Below are positions 30,837-40,654 of a stretch of DNA of 64,000 bases, one piece after another; the stretch's first letter is position 1; each line of letters opens with the position of its first letter. This DNA is from Sphingobacterium daejeonense (GTDB taxonomy: Bacteria > Bacteroidota > Bacteroidia > Sphingobacteriales > Sphingobacteriaceae), in the NCBI RefSeq assembly GCF_901472535.1, contig NZ_LR590470.1:4092001-4156000 (forward strand), read 5' to 3'. The notes under the pieces were generated by a model, which worked only from the letters and a program-made list of their open reading frames with translations, was not told the DNA's origin and made no database searches. The position numbers and the translations under genes were made by a program.

Positions 30837-31772
30837 CTATCTAGGCCCTTTGTATTTAATAACCATATTGGTAACAACACGCGGGGTTGTAGCAGGGTTC
30901 CAATCAAAGTTCAAAGTAAATGTTTTGGTCGCAGGATCATATTTATTTACTTTTCCAGGAGTGTTTTTTAACGTTCCGTTACTCGTTGAAGAAACTGTAA
31001 CTAAATTGGTAGCAGGATCAACCATTAACTGGATATAGTCAACACCTCCAACTCCTCCAGCGTTATTTCCCCAGTTCAATCCAGTTAAGCTGACTGTGCT
31101 TCCATTTACAGACGACAAAGTTACATCTCTATTACCTTTCAACGTACCATTCAAATTATCTCCCGTTGTCGGAGTACCTGGTGCAGAATAACGTTGGATG
31201 AATCCATCCTCAGATGAATAAATACCATCATAATTATTTTTAGGAACAGTTGCAATTACTACATGACCAAAATTACCTGAAATTGTACCTTCACTAACTG
31301 ACTTAATTCTGAAAGCAAGAGCATAGTCTTTCTCAAAGTCAAACTTATCACCTAACAATTTCACATTGAAATTCGCAGAACGATCTCCTTTTGGAATTGT
31401 CACTTCATAAGTAGAAACAGTATATTTAGATGGATCTAAAGGGACAAAGCTTGTTTCTTCAGTAGAATTATATTTGGTAATTAATGAATTATCTACTTCT
31501 ACTACAACTTTAACGTCTGATTTAGGATTGTATACTCCAACTATCTTAATTGGAACATTCAATTCAAAAGAAGGTACCATTTCTACAGATGTAACAAACA
31601 TAGGTACTTCACTAAACTTATCAGATGATGGAGCGGCAATATTTCCAAACTCTATTATATTTTCAACTGCTCCATCTGCGTCTGGGCCAATCAATTCATC
31701 GTCTTTTAGACATGATGTAAATAAGATAGGAACCATTACCGCAATTAATATATATTTAAAAAATCTTTTCAT
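30837..31772 (-). CDS. DUF1735 domain lipoprotein
   Basis: Lipoprotein with lipobox ILFTSC (Cys21) and a typical DUF1735/BT_3987-like N-terminal domain: FSEVPMFVTSVEMVPSFELNVPIKIVGVYNPKSDVKVVVEVD, then the PKGDRSANFNVKLL block near residue 130. The C-terminal half is a beta-rich lipocalin/BT_3987-C-like region (SSEDGFIQRYSAPG to VVTNMVIKYKGPR). Such proteins are usually surface exposed and encoded with SusCD pairs, often assisting ligand binding. It starts 11 bases after the SusD gene and ends the operon. Intact, 311 residues. Confidence 0.85.
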   Translation of the reverse strand: MKRFFKYILIAVMVPILFTSCLKDDELIGPDADGAVENIIEFGNIAAPSSDKFSEVPMFVTSVEMVPSFELNVPIKIVGVYNPKSDVKVVVEVDNSLITKYNSTEETSFVPLDPSKYTVSTYEVTIPKGDRSANFNVKLLGDKFDFEKDYALAFRIKSVSEGTISGNFGHVVIATVPKNNYDGIYSSEDGFIQRYSAPGTPTTGDNLNGTLKGNRDVTLSSVNGSTVSLTGLNWGNNAGGVGGVDYIQLMVDPATNLVTVSSTSNGTLKNTPGKVNKYDPATKTFTLNFDWNPATTPRVVTNMVIKYKGPR

Positions 31773-31783
31773 GTTAATCTAAT

Positions 31784-33388
31784 TTATTTTGCCCAAAAAA
31801 TCTTTGACGTGAATTTATCAACGGCAGGAACATTTGCACCATTATAAGCTAGTTCAGTATTTGGATACGGGACTCTAGTTGGTAATTTATCCCTAGCAGA
31901 TGCTGATGACTCTGTAGATACAAATGTAAATTTAGCATTCGCCCTGCTATTAGTATAAGGTGCATTTGTAGCAGGATTTATGATAGAAGGATAATTTGTT
32001 CTTCGATATTCATTCCACGCCTCATGAGAAAATAAAAGATTAAATGCGATATATTTTTGTGTGATAATCGCTTCTATTTTTTTCTCATTAGTGGTATTCA
32101 AGTCGAAATTAACTAAAGCTGAACTAGCATTATCTGCTTTATAATTTGCTAAATAAGTGACAGCATTTGCACCGTTAGTAACTGCGTCCGATTCCCCTTT
32201 ATTTAAATATAAATAGGCTGCCGCAATACCACTTTCGAAATATGCTTTGGCATCGCCAGACATTATACCTCTAACAACTGCTTCCGAAGCCAAAAAATTA
32301 GATTCTGCAGCCAATAATATTGGCTGACCTGCAGCAGGCCCTTTAACAACTCCATAACCAACATAATTAGAAGCGCTAATATTTCCTGATTCTGGATGAA
32401 GTACCCAAGTTGAAGGTGGTATACCTATGGCAGTCACAGAAAGATCCCCTAATTGATTTTTTGGAGAGCCTATTCCATCTGCGTAAATTAAGTTTGCACG
32501 AGTTTCATCATTAATCTTAGAACCATCATAAAATGCCATTACAAAAGGCGTTGGCAGAAATTGAGTTCCCCAACCTCCTGGACCTGCACCAGATGCTGAA
32601 TAACCCCATAATTGCCACATTGGATTTTGTTTTCCATCAATCTTAGCAAATTTTGGATTTACAATAGCATCTGTAGTCAAAATACCTATACCGTCAATAG
32701 CTTCACTTGCAAATGTAACTTTTCCTTTTCCTTTTACAACCAGCTTCAACTTCAAAGTATTTGAAAGTTTTGCCCAGTTTGTATTATTCCCGCCAAACAA
32801 AACATCAGCATTCTTAAATGAACTCGGAACATCACTTGAAGATAACCCCTTGAAAAAAGCAGTCGCAACATCAAGTTTTTTAGCTAAATCTGCATAAATA
32901 TCTTGTCCTTTATCATACTTTGGGTGAATGTTTGCATTTCCTTGCAATGCTTCAGTATAAGGAACATCATTATACGTATCAACCAACCCCATATAATTAT
33001 AGGCTTTCATTACTTCTGCTGCCTGAATGAAAATTTCATTTCCTTCTACTGAATTATTAATTACATACTGATAATCAGTTAGGTTATTATATGCATCTGA
33101 CCAACGAGCAGCCTCATGTCCTGATGGCCAGTTATAATCTAGGAATCCTCCCCCCCATCCACTTACTCCACCGCCATTTGCAATATACATAAGCCTCATA
33201 CCAGCTGTATTATAAGGAACAACATTTCTAGCTGTTTGCACTAACGCCTGTGGCAATACTAATTCAGGTGTAGAATTGACGGCTTGATTTGGATTGTCAT
33301 TAATATTTAGCGCCTTTTCACAAGAAGTGAATGTCAGAGCCAAACCTAATCCTAATGACAAAGATTTTATTTTATTTTTAAATAACAT
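31784..33388 (-). CDS. SusD/RagB-family outer-membrane lipoprotein (second pair, SusD-like_2 type)
   Basis: 534 residues, lipobox LTFTSC with Cys23. The opening CEKALNINDNPNQAVNSTPELVLPQALVQTARN and AEVMKAYNYMGLVDTYNDVPYTEALQG are characteristic of the second SusD subgroup (SusD/RagB family nutrient-binding lipoprotein), as is AAESNFLASEAVVRG followed by helical segments and a C-terminal RVPYPNTELAYN. It forms a pair with the SusC gene ending 10 bases upstream and is followed by the DUF1735 gene. Ligand unknown. Intact. Confidence 0.92.
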   Translation of the reverse strand: MLFKNKIKSLSLGLGLALTFTSCEKALNINDNPNQAVNSTPELVLPQALVQTARNVVPYNTAGMRLMYIANGGGVSGWGGGFLDYNWPSGHEAARWSDAYNNLTDYQYVINNSVEGNEIFIQAAEVMKAYNYMGLVDTYNDVPYTEALQGNANIHPKYDKGQDIYADLAKKLDVATAFFKGLSSSDVPSSFKNADVLFGGNNTNWAKLSNTLKLKLVVKGKGKVTFASEAIDGIGILTTDAIVNPKFAKIDGKQNPMWQLWGYSASGAGPGGWGTQFLPTPFVMAFYDGSKINDETRANLIYADGIGSPKNQLGDLSVTAIGIPPSTWVLHPESGNISASNYVGYGVVKGPAAGQPILLAAESNFLASEAVVRGIMSGDAKAYFESGIAAAYLYLNKGESDAVTNGANAVTYLANYKADNASSALVNFDLNTTNEKKIEAIITQKYIAFNLLFSHEAWNEYRRTNYPSIINPATNAPYTNSRANAKFTFVSTESSASARDKLPTRVPYPNTELAYNGANVPAVDKFTSKIFWAK

Positions 33389-33398
33389 ATCTATTCTA

Positions 33399-36300
33399 TT
33401 AAAAAGTTAACATTACAGAGAAGCCAAGATATCTTGATGGAGGGGTTTGCCCCAAACCAGTTAACCCCACTGCATTACCATTACTTGATCCATTTCCATC
33501 TGAATATTCTGGATCTGTATACACGTTAGTAGAAGGTGTCCATAAGAATAGGTTCCTGCCCTGAGCACTGATTCTAGCATTTTTAATTACTCTTTGGCTG
33601 GCTAATAAGGATTTTGGCAAATTATATGACAATGACATCTCTCTAAGTTTCCAAAATGCTGCGGATGTAATATATGTTTGGTCAACATCACCTCTACCAG
33701 GCCCCATAGTCCAATAATCAGATCCTCCATCATAGGTAGTAATATTAGTATTAGCTATGTATGATTGTGTAGCTTCATCCCAATAAGATGAATTAGGTAT
33801 AACAAAGCGCTCTCTGTTATACGCTACTGTATTAATTCCTGACCCAGAGAAATCAAATGAGCCAGCTCCATTATTAAAAATATAATTGCCTGTACGATAT
33901 TCAGCACTCGTATAGAATGTTAAATCCTTATAAGATAAAGTCAGATTCAACCCCATAGTGTGCGTTGGCATTGCTGCCCCTAAATTGATTAATCCTTCAG
34001 TATTTTTAGGATATCCAGTAATCCTGTCTACAATAATTCTGCCTTCAGGATCTCTAAGATAACCAATTCCTTTAATCACTGGGAATTTCTCACCCTTTAC
34101 AGCATATGAGCCAGTAGTACCTCCATAAGTAGCTAAAGATAATTCGTCAAGTCCTTCAGCAATTTCTTCTACTCTATTATCAATATAAGTGAAGTTTCCT
34201 GCTAATGTCAACTCCCAATCTGTGGTTCTTATTGGAGTTATTGATAATCTTGATTCAATACCCTTTACCAGTTGTGGTACCTGCATTCAATAAATATTGA
34301 ACTATACCCTGAAGACCAAGCGATACTAGTAGGTACAGTATTGTCTGTAGTTCTGTTATCGAAATATGTTAAATCTGCGCTCACACGATTATTCCACCAA
34401 GCTGATTCAAACCCAATTTCTACTGACCTTGTCATTTCAGGCCTTAATCCAGCTTGAATAACTCGATCTCCTAAAGTAAATCCACCCATTCCATTAAAAG
34501 GATATCCTGCACCTTGAGAAAAAGTAGGAACTGTACTGTACGCTCCAAAATTCGAAAAATTCCCTACGTTTACTTGACCAACTTTAGACCAGCTCGCTCT
34601 TAATTTTAAAAAATTCAATGCCTTAAAATCCTGAAGAGCTTCGATCGCATCAGATGCAACAAATGATAGAGTAGCGCCTGGATAGAAGAAAGATCTATTA
34701 TCAGGATCGAGAATTGAAACCCAATCATTACGACCTGTTAAGCTTAAAAATAAATAGTTTCTGTATGCAATGTCAAGTTTACCAGCCAATCCAAATGTCC
34801 TAGCTTTATAATCAGCTTGAGATGCTGTAGGAGTATTTAAACTATTACCTAGATTATACAATTCAGGGATAACCAATCCGTTCACCCCAGCACCTAAGCC
34901 TGAATTTTGATTTTGAACATATTGGAATAATGTCGTAAAATCAAATTTGAAATCACCTTCAGTGTGTGTAGCATGAGCATTGAAGTCTGATACAATGTTA
35001 GTTGTATAATTAAATCCATCATTTACTGATCCCGTTAAATTTGTTGCTTTATAAGCTCCATGAAGATTAGCTGCATAACTAGTGAAATCAAATTTTCCTA
35101 CAGTATTTTTAAATGATTGATTTTGAGTAGTCATACCTACACGGCCCATAAAATCTAACCATGTTAACGGGTTTGAAATCAACTTGAAAATTACCCATTA
35201 AATAATCATTACGAGTATTTAATCGATTATTCTCAGCCAAAAAATATGGGTTGTTATAATATGCGTTGTAATATCCATTTGGATTAGCAAATGGGTCGGT
35301 TTTCCAATCTTTGTAACTAGTCAATGGAATATGACCTGGTGATTGAAGTACAGCATCATAAATACCAGCATTATTTCCAGTAATATTTGATCTATTTTTG
35401 CGCATAATATGCTGTGTAAGTAACATCTAGCATATTATTCAATTTTCTAGTACCACTTAAACGTGCTGAAGCACGGTTGTATTTGTCAAAAGGAACCGTG
35501 CCAGTTGATTTTAAATATTGTCCAGAAAATCGGAATGAGCTATTCTCTTGTCTTGAGCCAATTGAAACATTCGACATATTGCTATAACCTGTTTCCCAGA
35601 ATCTATCTTTATCTCCTGACCAAGCATAAGGATAATTTTGTGTGGTTCCATCTTGTAACGGGTCACCTACTAGAACCATCGACCCATCAAATGCAGGACC
35701 ATATTGTTGATTTTCATAAGGAACAAATTCAACAAAGAAAGGATTAGTACCTGATCCGAATAACTTTTGGACCTGAGGCAAGAAAACCACATTTTCGAAA
35801 ATACTAGTATTTTCAACTGTTACTTCCATACCTTGAACCGAAGCCCCTTTTTTGGTTTTGAAAATCAAGGCACCATTTGATGCTTGCGAACCATATAGAG
35901 CTGCTGCAGATGCACCATTTAAAATGGTAACATCTTCAATATCATCAGGATTTAAATTACCAAGCATTGATGATGGAGAAATAACATTATCAATAACGAT
36001 CAAAGCTTGGTTATTTCCCGTTAATGAACGCATACCACGTAAAACTACGCGATAATTTGGATTAACACCTGAACCAACTCCTTGTACAGTAAGACCAGCC
36101 ACTTTACCTGTAAGACCTGTAACTACATTGGTTGGCTTTGCTTTTTGAAGGTCATCAGCCTTAATGGTGGTTTGCGCGGCACCCACTGAACGTCTTGAGG
36201 CTGTCAAGCCCGCACCTGTTACAACTACTTCGTCCAATGTATTTTCCGAACTTGTTAATGCAATGTTGATAACGGACTGAGAACCGACAGCAACAGTTTG

Positions 36301-36540
36301 GGAGGCGAACCCAATATACCTGAAAATTAAGGTTGCATTATTGCCTACTTGAACGGTATAGTTACCATCACTATCCGTTTGAGAACCTGTGTTCGTTCCT
36401 TGCACCAGGACCGAAACACCAGCGATTGGGCTTCCGTCAACTGCAGAAGTCACCTTTCCCCTTACTTGCCGATTTTGCGCATAGGCTACGCCAATAAGCA
36501 TAGTACACAGCAGAAAAACACTGAGTAATCTTTGTTTCAT
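33399..36540 (-). CDS. SusC/RagA-family TonB-linked outer-membrane protein (second pair, at least three frameshifts)
   Basis: Same architecture as the first pair: signal peptide to about residue 21 (GVAYA-Q), CarboxypepD_reg-like domain (QVRGKVTSAVDGSPIAGVSV), TonB-box region LDEVVVTGAG, plug with RVVLRGMRSLTGNNQALIVIDN and ASAAALYGSQASNGALIFKTKKG, then the barrel. It is read in four overlapping pieces with breaks near 35400, 35150 and 34275; homologous sequence resumes each time, so the corrected protein is about 1045 residues. The second pair is only distantly similar to the first, so the two are separate uptake systems, not a recent duplication. Confidence 0.9.
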
Positions 36541-36610
36541 GTTTGTTGTTTTTAGTTAATAAATTTTTGGTTCTATTCTGGCTAATTGTTAATAAATGTT
36601 AAACCGATTT

Positions 36611-36642
36611 CAAATCTATTATTAGAACTAACTTGATACAAA
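36611..36642 (-). promoter_or_regulatory. Bacteroidota-type promoter of the second SusCD operon
   Basis: On the minus strand TTTG, exactly 20 bases, TAGATTTG: a perfect match to the phylum consensus TTTG-N19-21-TAnnTTTG, about 70 bases before the SusC start. Confidence 0.72.
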
Positions 36643-36937
36643 AATTCGTCATTTTATTTTTTAAATTATCGCATTAAACACATATTATTATTCAACTATT
36701 TATTTTATTTCCAAACCATTAATGTAAATATTATGTTAACATAGTGTCATTTCTTTATTATTTATTTTTATTACATATTAAATATTAAATAAAATCAAAA
36801 TAAACACTATTAATTAATTCAAAGATTATGTAAAGTCCAAAATTTTACCTTAATAGCGTTTTATTAATCAATACTAAACCACCTTTCAAACATGCATTTT
36901 TAAGCCTATTTTATTTAATAATCACGTACATTTGTAT
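36643..36937. other. AT-rich divergent intergenic region; nothing else recognised
   Basis: About 295 bases between the susC promoter and trmD, with mostly A/T runs. No coding frame or structured RNA seen. Confidence 0.55.
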
Positions 36938-37615
36938 ATGCGATTTGATATTATAACAGTTTTGCCACAATTATTGGACAGTCCTTTTGCACATTCTATC
37001 CTACAACGTGCACAGAATAAAGGACTTTGCTCAATCTATGTTCATAATCTGAGAGACTATGCTGCCAACAAGCAAAAATCAGTAGATGACTATCCTTATG
37101 GTGGCGGTTCTGGAATGGTCATGCAAATTGCCCCTTTCGCAGCATGCATCGATAAACTCAAATCTGAAAGAGAATACGATGAAATCATATATATGACACC
37201 AGATGGTGAAACATTGAATCAAGAAATTGCCAATGGATTAAGCTCTGCAAAAAATATAATCATACTGTGCGGCCATTATAAAGGAATAGACCAAAGAATC
37301 AGAGACATTTACGTTACTAGAGAAATATCTATTGGTGACTATGTTTTATCTGGAGGCGAATTACCAGCAGCCATTTTGGTGGACTCTATAGTTCGAATTA
37401 TTCCGGGAGTACTTTCGGATGAAACATCGGCCCTATCTGATTCATTTCAAGACGGCCTTTTAGATGCCCCGATTTACACCCGACCTGTTGACTGGAATGG
37501 GCACAAAGTACCGGATATTTTGTTATCCGGCCATGAGGCTAAAATAACAGCTTGGCGCCATGAGCAACAACTCATTAGGACAAAAGAAAGAAGACCAGAT
37601 TTGCTAAACGACTAA
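36938..37615 (+). CDS. trmD: tRNA (guanosine(37)-N1)-methyltransferase
   Basis: Methylates G37 of tRNAs, preventing frameshifting; a SPOUT-fold enzyme with a trefoil knot. Seen: MRFDIITVLPQLLDSPFAHSI start, DDYPYGGGSGMVMQ, YMTPDGETLNQ, IILCGHYKGIDQR.RD and the knot motif EISIGDYVLSGGELPA, followed by IPGVL and the tail ITAWRHEQQLIRTKERRPDLL. Start taken as the ATG at 36938. Intact, 225 residues. Not linked to rpsP-rimM here. Confidence 0.96.
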   Translation: MRFDIITVLPQLLDSPFAHSILQRAQNKGLCSIYVHNLRDYAANKQKSVDDYPYGGGSGMVMQIAPFAACIDKLKSEREYDEIIYMTPDGETLNQEIANGLSSAKNIIILCGHYKGIDQRIRDIYVTREISIGDYVLSGGELPAAILVDSIVRIIPGVLSDETSALSDSFQDGLLDAPIYTRPVDWNGHKVPDILLSGHEAKITAWRHEQQLIRTKERRPDLLND

Positions 37616-37652
37616 AAATCCAGCCAAATCCTTGCTTTTTTAACAAATAAAG

Positions 37653-37682
37653 TTTGAATATTCAATTTTTCTATTAATTTTG
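37653..37682 (+). promoter_or_regulatory. promoter of the trp operon
   Basis: TTTG (37653-37656), 18 bases, TAATTTTG (37675-37682), close to the phylum consensus though one base short in spacing. Transcription would begin around 37688-37690, at or very near the start codon of the leader peptide. Confidence 0.55.
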
Positions 37683-37689
37683 TCATGCA

Positions 37690-37740
37690 ATGATGACTGT
37701 TACTCAATATACTAACCGTTGGTGGCTTCTGACTAAATAA
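37690..37740 (+). CDS. trpL: trp operon leader peptide with tandem Trp codons
   Basis: Sixteen codons reading MMTVTQYTNRWWLLTK then TAA. Two adjacent Trp codons at 37720-37725 in a very short frame just ahead of trpE are the hallmark of a Trp-sensing leader peptide. It lies 117 bases before trpE, with an intrinsic terminator between them. Start could be 37690 or 37693. Confidence 0.85.
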   Translation: MMTVTQYTNRWWLLTK

Positions 37741-37830
37741 GTCGGGAGGGTGGTATATTTTAGATAAAATTTTTCATAATCAACCAAAACCACTGAATGG
37801 TAGCCCGACGAAAATCGTCGGGCTTTTTTT
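37726..37830 (+). promoter_or_regulatory. trp attenuator (mutually exclusive leader structures)
   Basis: Segment 1 CTTCTGAC (37726-37733, immediately after the Trp codons) pairs with segment 2 GTCGGGAG (37741-37748, two G-U pairs). Segment 2 also contains GTCGGG, complementary to CCCGAC (37804-37809) in the 5' arm of the terminator. A ribosome stalled at Trp codons would mask segment 1, freeing segment 2 to take apart the terminator stem; with Trp plentiful the terminator forms. This is the logic of classical ribosome-mediated attenuation, here inferred from base-pairing. Confidence 0.75.
37802..37830 (+). terminator. intrinsic terminator of the trp attenuator
   Basis: Perfect stem AGCCCGACGA / TCGTCGGGCT with a 3-base loop followed by seven T, 28 bases before the trpE start. 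Confidence 0.92.
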
Positions 37831-37857
37831 ATTTTTGCAAACTATTATATTAATCAT

Positions 37858-39261
37858 ATGAACTATAAATTCAGGACGAACCACAAAAAGATCTTAGCAG
37901 ATACTACCACTCCGGTAAGCATCTACCTACGACTGCGTGATACATTCCCAAACAGCTTATTGCTAGAAAGCTCTGAATATCATAGCAGGGACAATAATAT
38001 AAGCTATATCTGCTGTAACCCTGTCGCAGGCATTATCCTAGAAAATGACGAACTGAGCATAAGCCTGCCTAATCAACAAAAGATTACAAAAAAATCAAAT
38101 GAAATAAATCTGAGAGAGGAAGTCTCAAATTTCAGAAAATCCTTCCATTCCGACCCTATTCCAGATGTAAATGTTATTACAAATGGATTATTCGGCTACT
38201 TCACTTTTGAAGCCGTGGAATATTTTGAAGACATCGAATTAACGGCAAAAGATAATAATAGAAGAAAAATCCCTACCCTGCAATACCATATCTATAAATA
38301 TGTAATCGCTATCGACCACTTCAGGAATCAACTTCATGTCTTTGAAAACCTTTTGGAAAACGAAGAAAGCGACCTTGATAGACTTCAGTTCTTGATACAG
38401 AACAAAAACTTCCCTGAATATACATTCAATTTAAAAGGTGAAGAAACTTCCAATATGAACGATGAAGAGTTCAAAGCACTAGTCAACAAAATGAAAGAAC
38501 ACATCCAACGTGGCGATGTCTTCCAAATTGTTCCCTCAAGAGCTTTTGAAACTCCATTTTCTGGCGATGAGTTCAATGTTTACAGAGCTTTAAGGTCTAT
38601 CAACCCATCCCCATATTTGTTTTATTTTGATTATGGCGATTTCAAACTTTTCGGGTCATCACCGGAAGCTCAATTGACTATCAAAAATGATATCGCCACC
38701 ATATATCCTATAGCAGGAACTTTTAAAAGAACAGGAAATATGGAGCAAGATGAAAAAATAGCCGAAGAACTCAAAAATGACCCTAAGGAAAGTGCAGAAC
38801 ATGTCATGCTGGTAGATTTGGCAAGAAATGACCTAAGTCGACACTGTCATAACGTTCAAGTCAAATCCTATAAAGAAGCACAGTATTATTCACATGTGAT
38901 CCATTTGGTTTCTAAGGTAAGTGGCATCCTAAACCCAAATACCAATCCGTATGATGTAGTTGGCGACACATTCCCCGCTGGGACACTTTCTGGCGCACCA
39001 AAACATATGGCCATCACATTGATCGACAGATACGAAGGATTACAAAGATCTTTTTATTCGGGCGCAATTGGATTTATGGGCTTCAATGGAGACTTCAATC
39101 ATGCCATCATGATTAGATCATTCCTGAGCAAACAAAACTTCTTACATTATCAAGCAGGAGCAGGAATAGTTTTGGATTCTGATCCCGAAAAAGAACTACA
39201 AGAGGTTAATAACAAAATTTCAGCTCTTCGCAGAGCTTTAGAATTAGCGGAAACAATATAA
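37858..39261 (+). CDS. trpE: anthranilate synthase component I
   Basis: Converts chorismate and ammonia (from TrpG) to anthranilate, the first step of Trp synthesis. The N-terminal domain carries LLES at 35-38 followed by ten residues and Ser49, the LLES-X10-S motif that binds Trp for feedback inhibition. The chorismate-binding domain has RGDVFQIVPSRAFE, YLFYFDYG, GSSPEAQL, PIAGTFKRTG, ELKNDPKESAEHVMLVDLARND and AGTLSGAPKHMA. Intact, 467 residues. trpG follows after one base. It is therefore controlled twice: by attenuation and by Trp inhibition. Confidence 0.96.
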   Translation: MNYKFRTNHKKILADTTTPVSIYLRLRDTFPNSLLLESSEYHSRDNNISYICCNPVAGIILENDELSISLPNQQKITKKSNEINLREEVSNFRKSFHSDPIPDVNVITNGLFGYFTFEAVEYFEDIELTAKDNNRRKIPTLQYHIYKYVIAIDHFRNQLHVFENLLENEESDLDRLQFLIQNKNFPEYTFNLKGEETSNMNDEEFKALVNKMKEHIQRGDVFQIVPSRAFETPFSGDEFNVYRALRSINPSPYLFYFDYGDFKLFGSSPEAQLTIKNDIATIYPIAGTFKRTGNMEQDEKIAEELKNDPKESAEHVMLVDLARNDLSRHCHNVQVKSYKEAQYYSHVIHLVSKVSGILNPNTNPYDVVGDTFPAGTLSGAPKHMAITLIDRYEGLQRSFYSGAIGFMGFNGDFNHAIMIRSFLSKQNFLHYQAGAGIVLDSDPEKELQEVNNKISALRRALELAETI

Positions 39262-39262
39262 A

Positions 39263-39841
39263 ATGAGCAAGCCAATATTAGTAATCGACAATTACGATTC
39301 ATTTACCTACAATTTGGTTCACCTTCTTCAAGAGTTGAAGGAAGATTATGTAGTTGTCAGAAATGACAAGTTTAACCTTGATGACGTTGAAAAATACGAC
39401 AAGATATTATTATCACCTGGACCAGGAATACCTGAAGAGGCTGGATTGTTAATGGATGTTATTAAGAGATATGCTCCGACAAAAAGTATTTTGGGCATCT
39501 GCTTGGGACAACAAGCAATTGCTGAAGTTTTCGGCGCAAAACTTTACAATATGCCCAAACCTCTGCATGGGGTAGCAACAAGTATACAGGTTACCGACCC
39601 TACAGAACAATTATTCCATGAATTCCCTACAGACTCCAAAATCGGAAGATACCATTCTTGGGCTGTAGACCCTTCAACACTTACAGAAGACCTGAAAGTA
39701 ACCGCAGTTGATCCAAATGGCGTAATCATGGCTCTTACCCATACAAAATATGATGTTAAAGGAATGCAATTCCATCCAGAGTCGATCTTAACTGACAACG
39801 GAAAAACCTTAATAGCAAACTGGATCAACGGATCGAATTAA
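39263..39841 (+). CDS. trpG: anthranilate synthase component II (glutamine amidotransferase)
   Basis: Class I glutamine amidotransferase supplying ammonia to TrpE; may also serve aminodeoxychorismate synthase. Seen: ILVIDNYDSFTYNLVH, LLSPGPGIPEEAG, GICLGQQA with nucleophile Cys80, and the GMQFHPES motif with the catalytic His and Glu near 171-173. Intact, 192 residues. Followed after 20 bases by trpC, not by trpD. Confidence 0.95.
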   Translation: MSKPILVIDNYDSFTYNLVHLLQELKEDYVVVRNDKFNLDDVEKYDKILLSPGPGIPEEAGLLMDVIKRYAPTKSILGICLGQQAIAEVFGAKLYNMPKPLHGVATSIQVTDPTEQLFHEFPTDSKIGRYHSWAVDPSTLTEDLKVTAVDPNGVIMALTHTKYDVKGMQFHPESILTDNGKTLIANWINGSN

Positions 39842-39861
39842 TTGTTTATAAAAGAAGTAAC

Positions 39862-40648
39862 ATGACCATACTAGATAAAATTGTAGTCAGGAAAAAAGAA
39901 GAGGTAACTGAAGCCAAAGCAAAGGTGAGCCTGGAAGAACTACAAAAAATGCCTCTATTTTCAAGAACCTGTTACAATCTGAAAGAAAGTGTTTTAAATC
40001 CAGATAAAACAGGTATAATAGCCGAATATAAACGAGCTTCACCTTCAAAAAGGGCTTATAAACGGTACTTCCACGGTCCAAGAAGTAGTAAAAAGGTTAT
40101 CAGGATGCTGGAGCATCGGCAATATCGGTACTTACAGACAAAGATTTCTTCCAAGGTTCCCTTGATGACCTAACAGCTGCGCGGGAAGTACTACAAATTC
40201 CATTATTGAGAAAAGAATTTATTGTAGATGAATACCAAATAGCTGAAGCAAAAGCATATGGGGGCAGATATAATCCTATTGATTGCTGCATGTTTAGATT
40301 CTAAAGAAATTGAGACTCTATCAAAAATATGCGAAAACTCTAGGTTTGAATGTCTTGCTCGAAGTTCACAATGAAGAAGAGTTGAACCGCAGCATCTTCA
40401 ATAGCATCGATGCAATCGGAGTCAACAATAGAAATCTTAAAGATTTTATCGTCTCCTTAGACCATTCTTATGATTTGGTAAACAAGATACCTAGTACTTT
40501 CGTCAAAGTATCCGAAAGCGGAATCTCTGACCCTGATACGATCAAAAACCTTAAGAAGGCAGGATTCAATGCATTCCTAATCGGAGAGAATTTTATGAAA
40601 ACAGAAAATCCAGCAGAAGCAATTAAGGAATTCGTTGAAAAGATTTAA
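39862..40648 (+). CDS. trpC: indole-3-glycerol-phosphate synthase (about three frameshifts)
   Basis: Closes CdRP to indole-3-glycerol phosphate, a (beta/alpha)8 barrel. Reconstructed across frames: MTILDKIVVRKKEEV start, IIAEYKRASPSKG with the catalytic Lys, then in another frame LINGTSTVQEVVKGYQDAGASAISVLTD.DFFQGS and LLRKEFIVDEYQIAEAKAYGAD, then LGLNVLLEVHNEEELNR, AIGVNNRNLKDF and KVSESGISD. Breaks are near 40055, 40262 and 40305. Corrected length is about 262 residues. It is the last trp gene here; trpD, trpF, trpB and trpA are absent from the window. A repeat element begins 6 bases after the stop. Confidence 0.9.
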
Positions 40649-40654
40649 AATTCA

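Noticed and set aside
24544..36540. Polysaccharide utilisation locus for a named glycan
   Set aside because: No CAZyme, sulfatase or glycan sensor accompanies the SusCD pairs; naming a substrate would be guesswork.
36927..36934. TACATTTG as the promoter -7 box of trmD
   Set aside because: It lies 3 bases before the start codon, so the transcript would start inside the gene, and no TTTG is at the right distance upstream.
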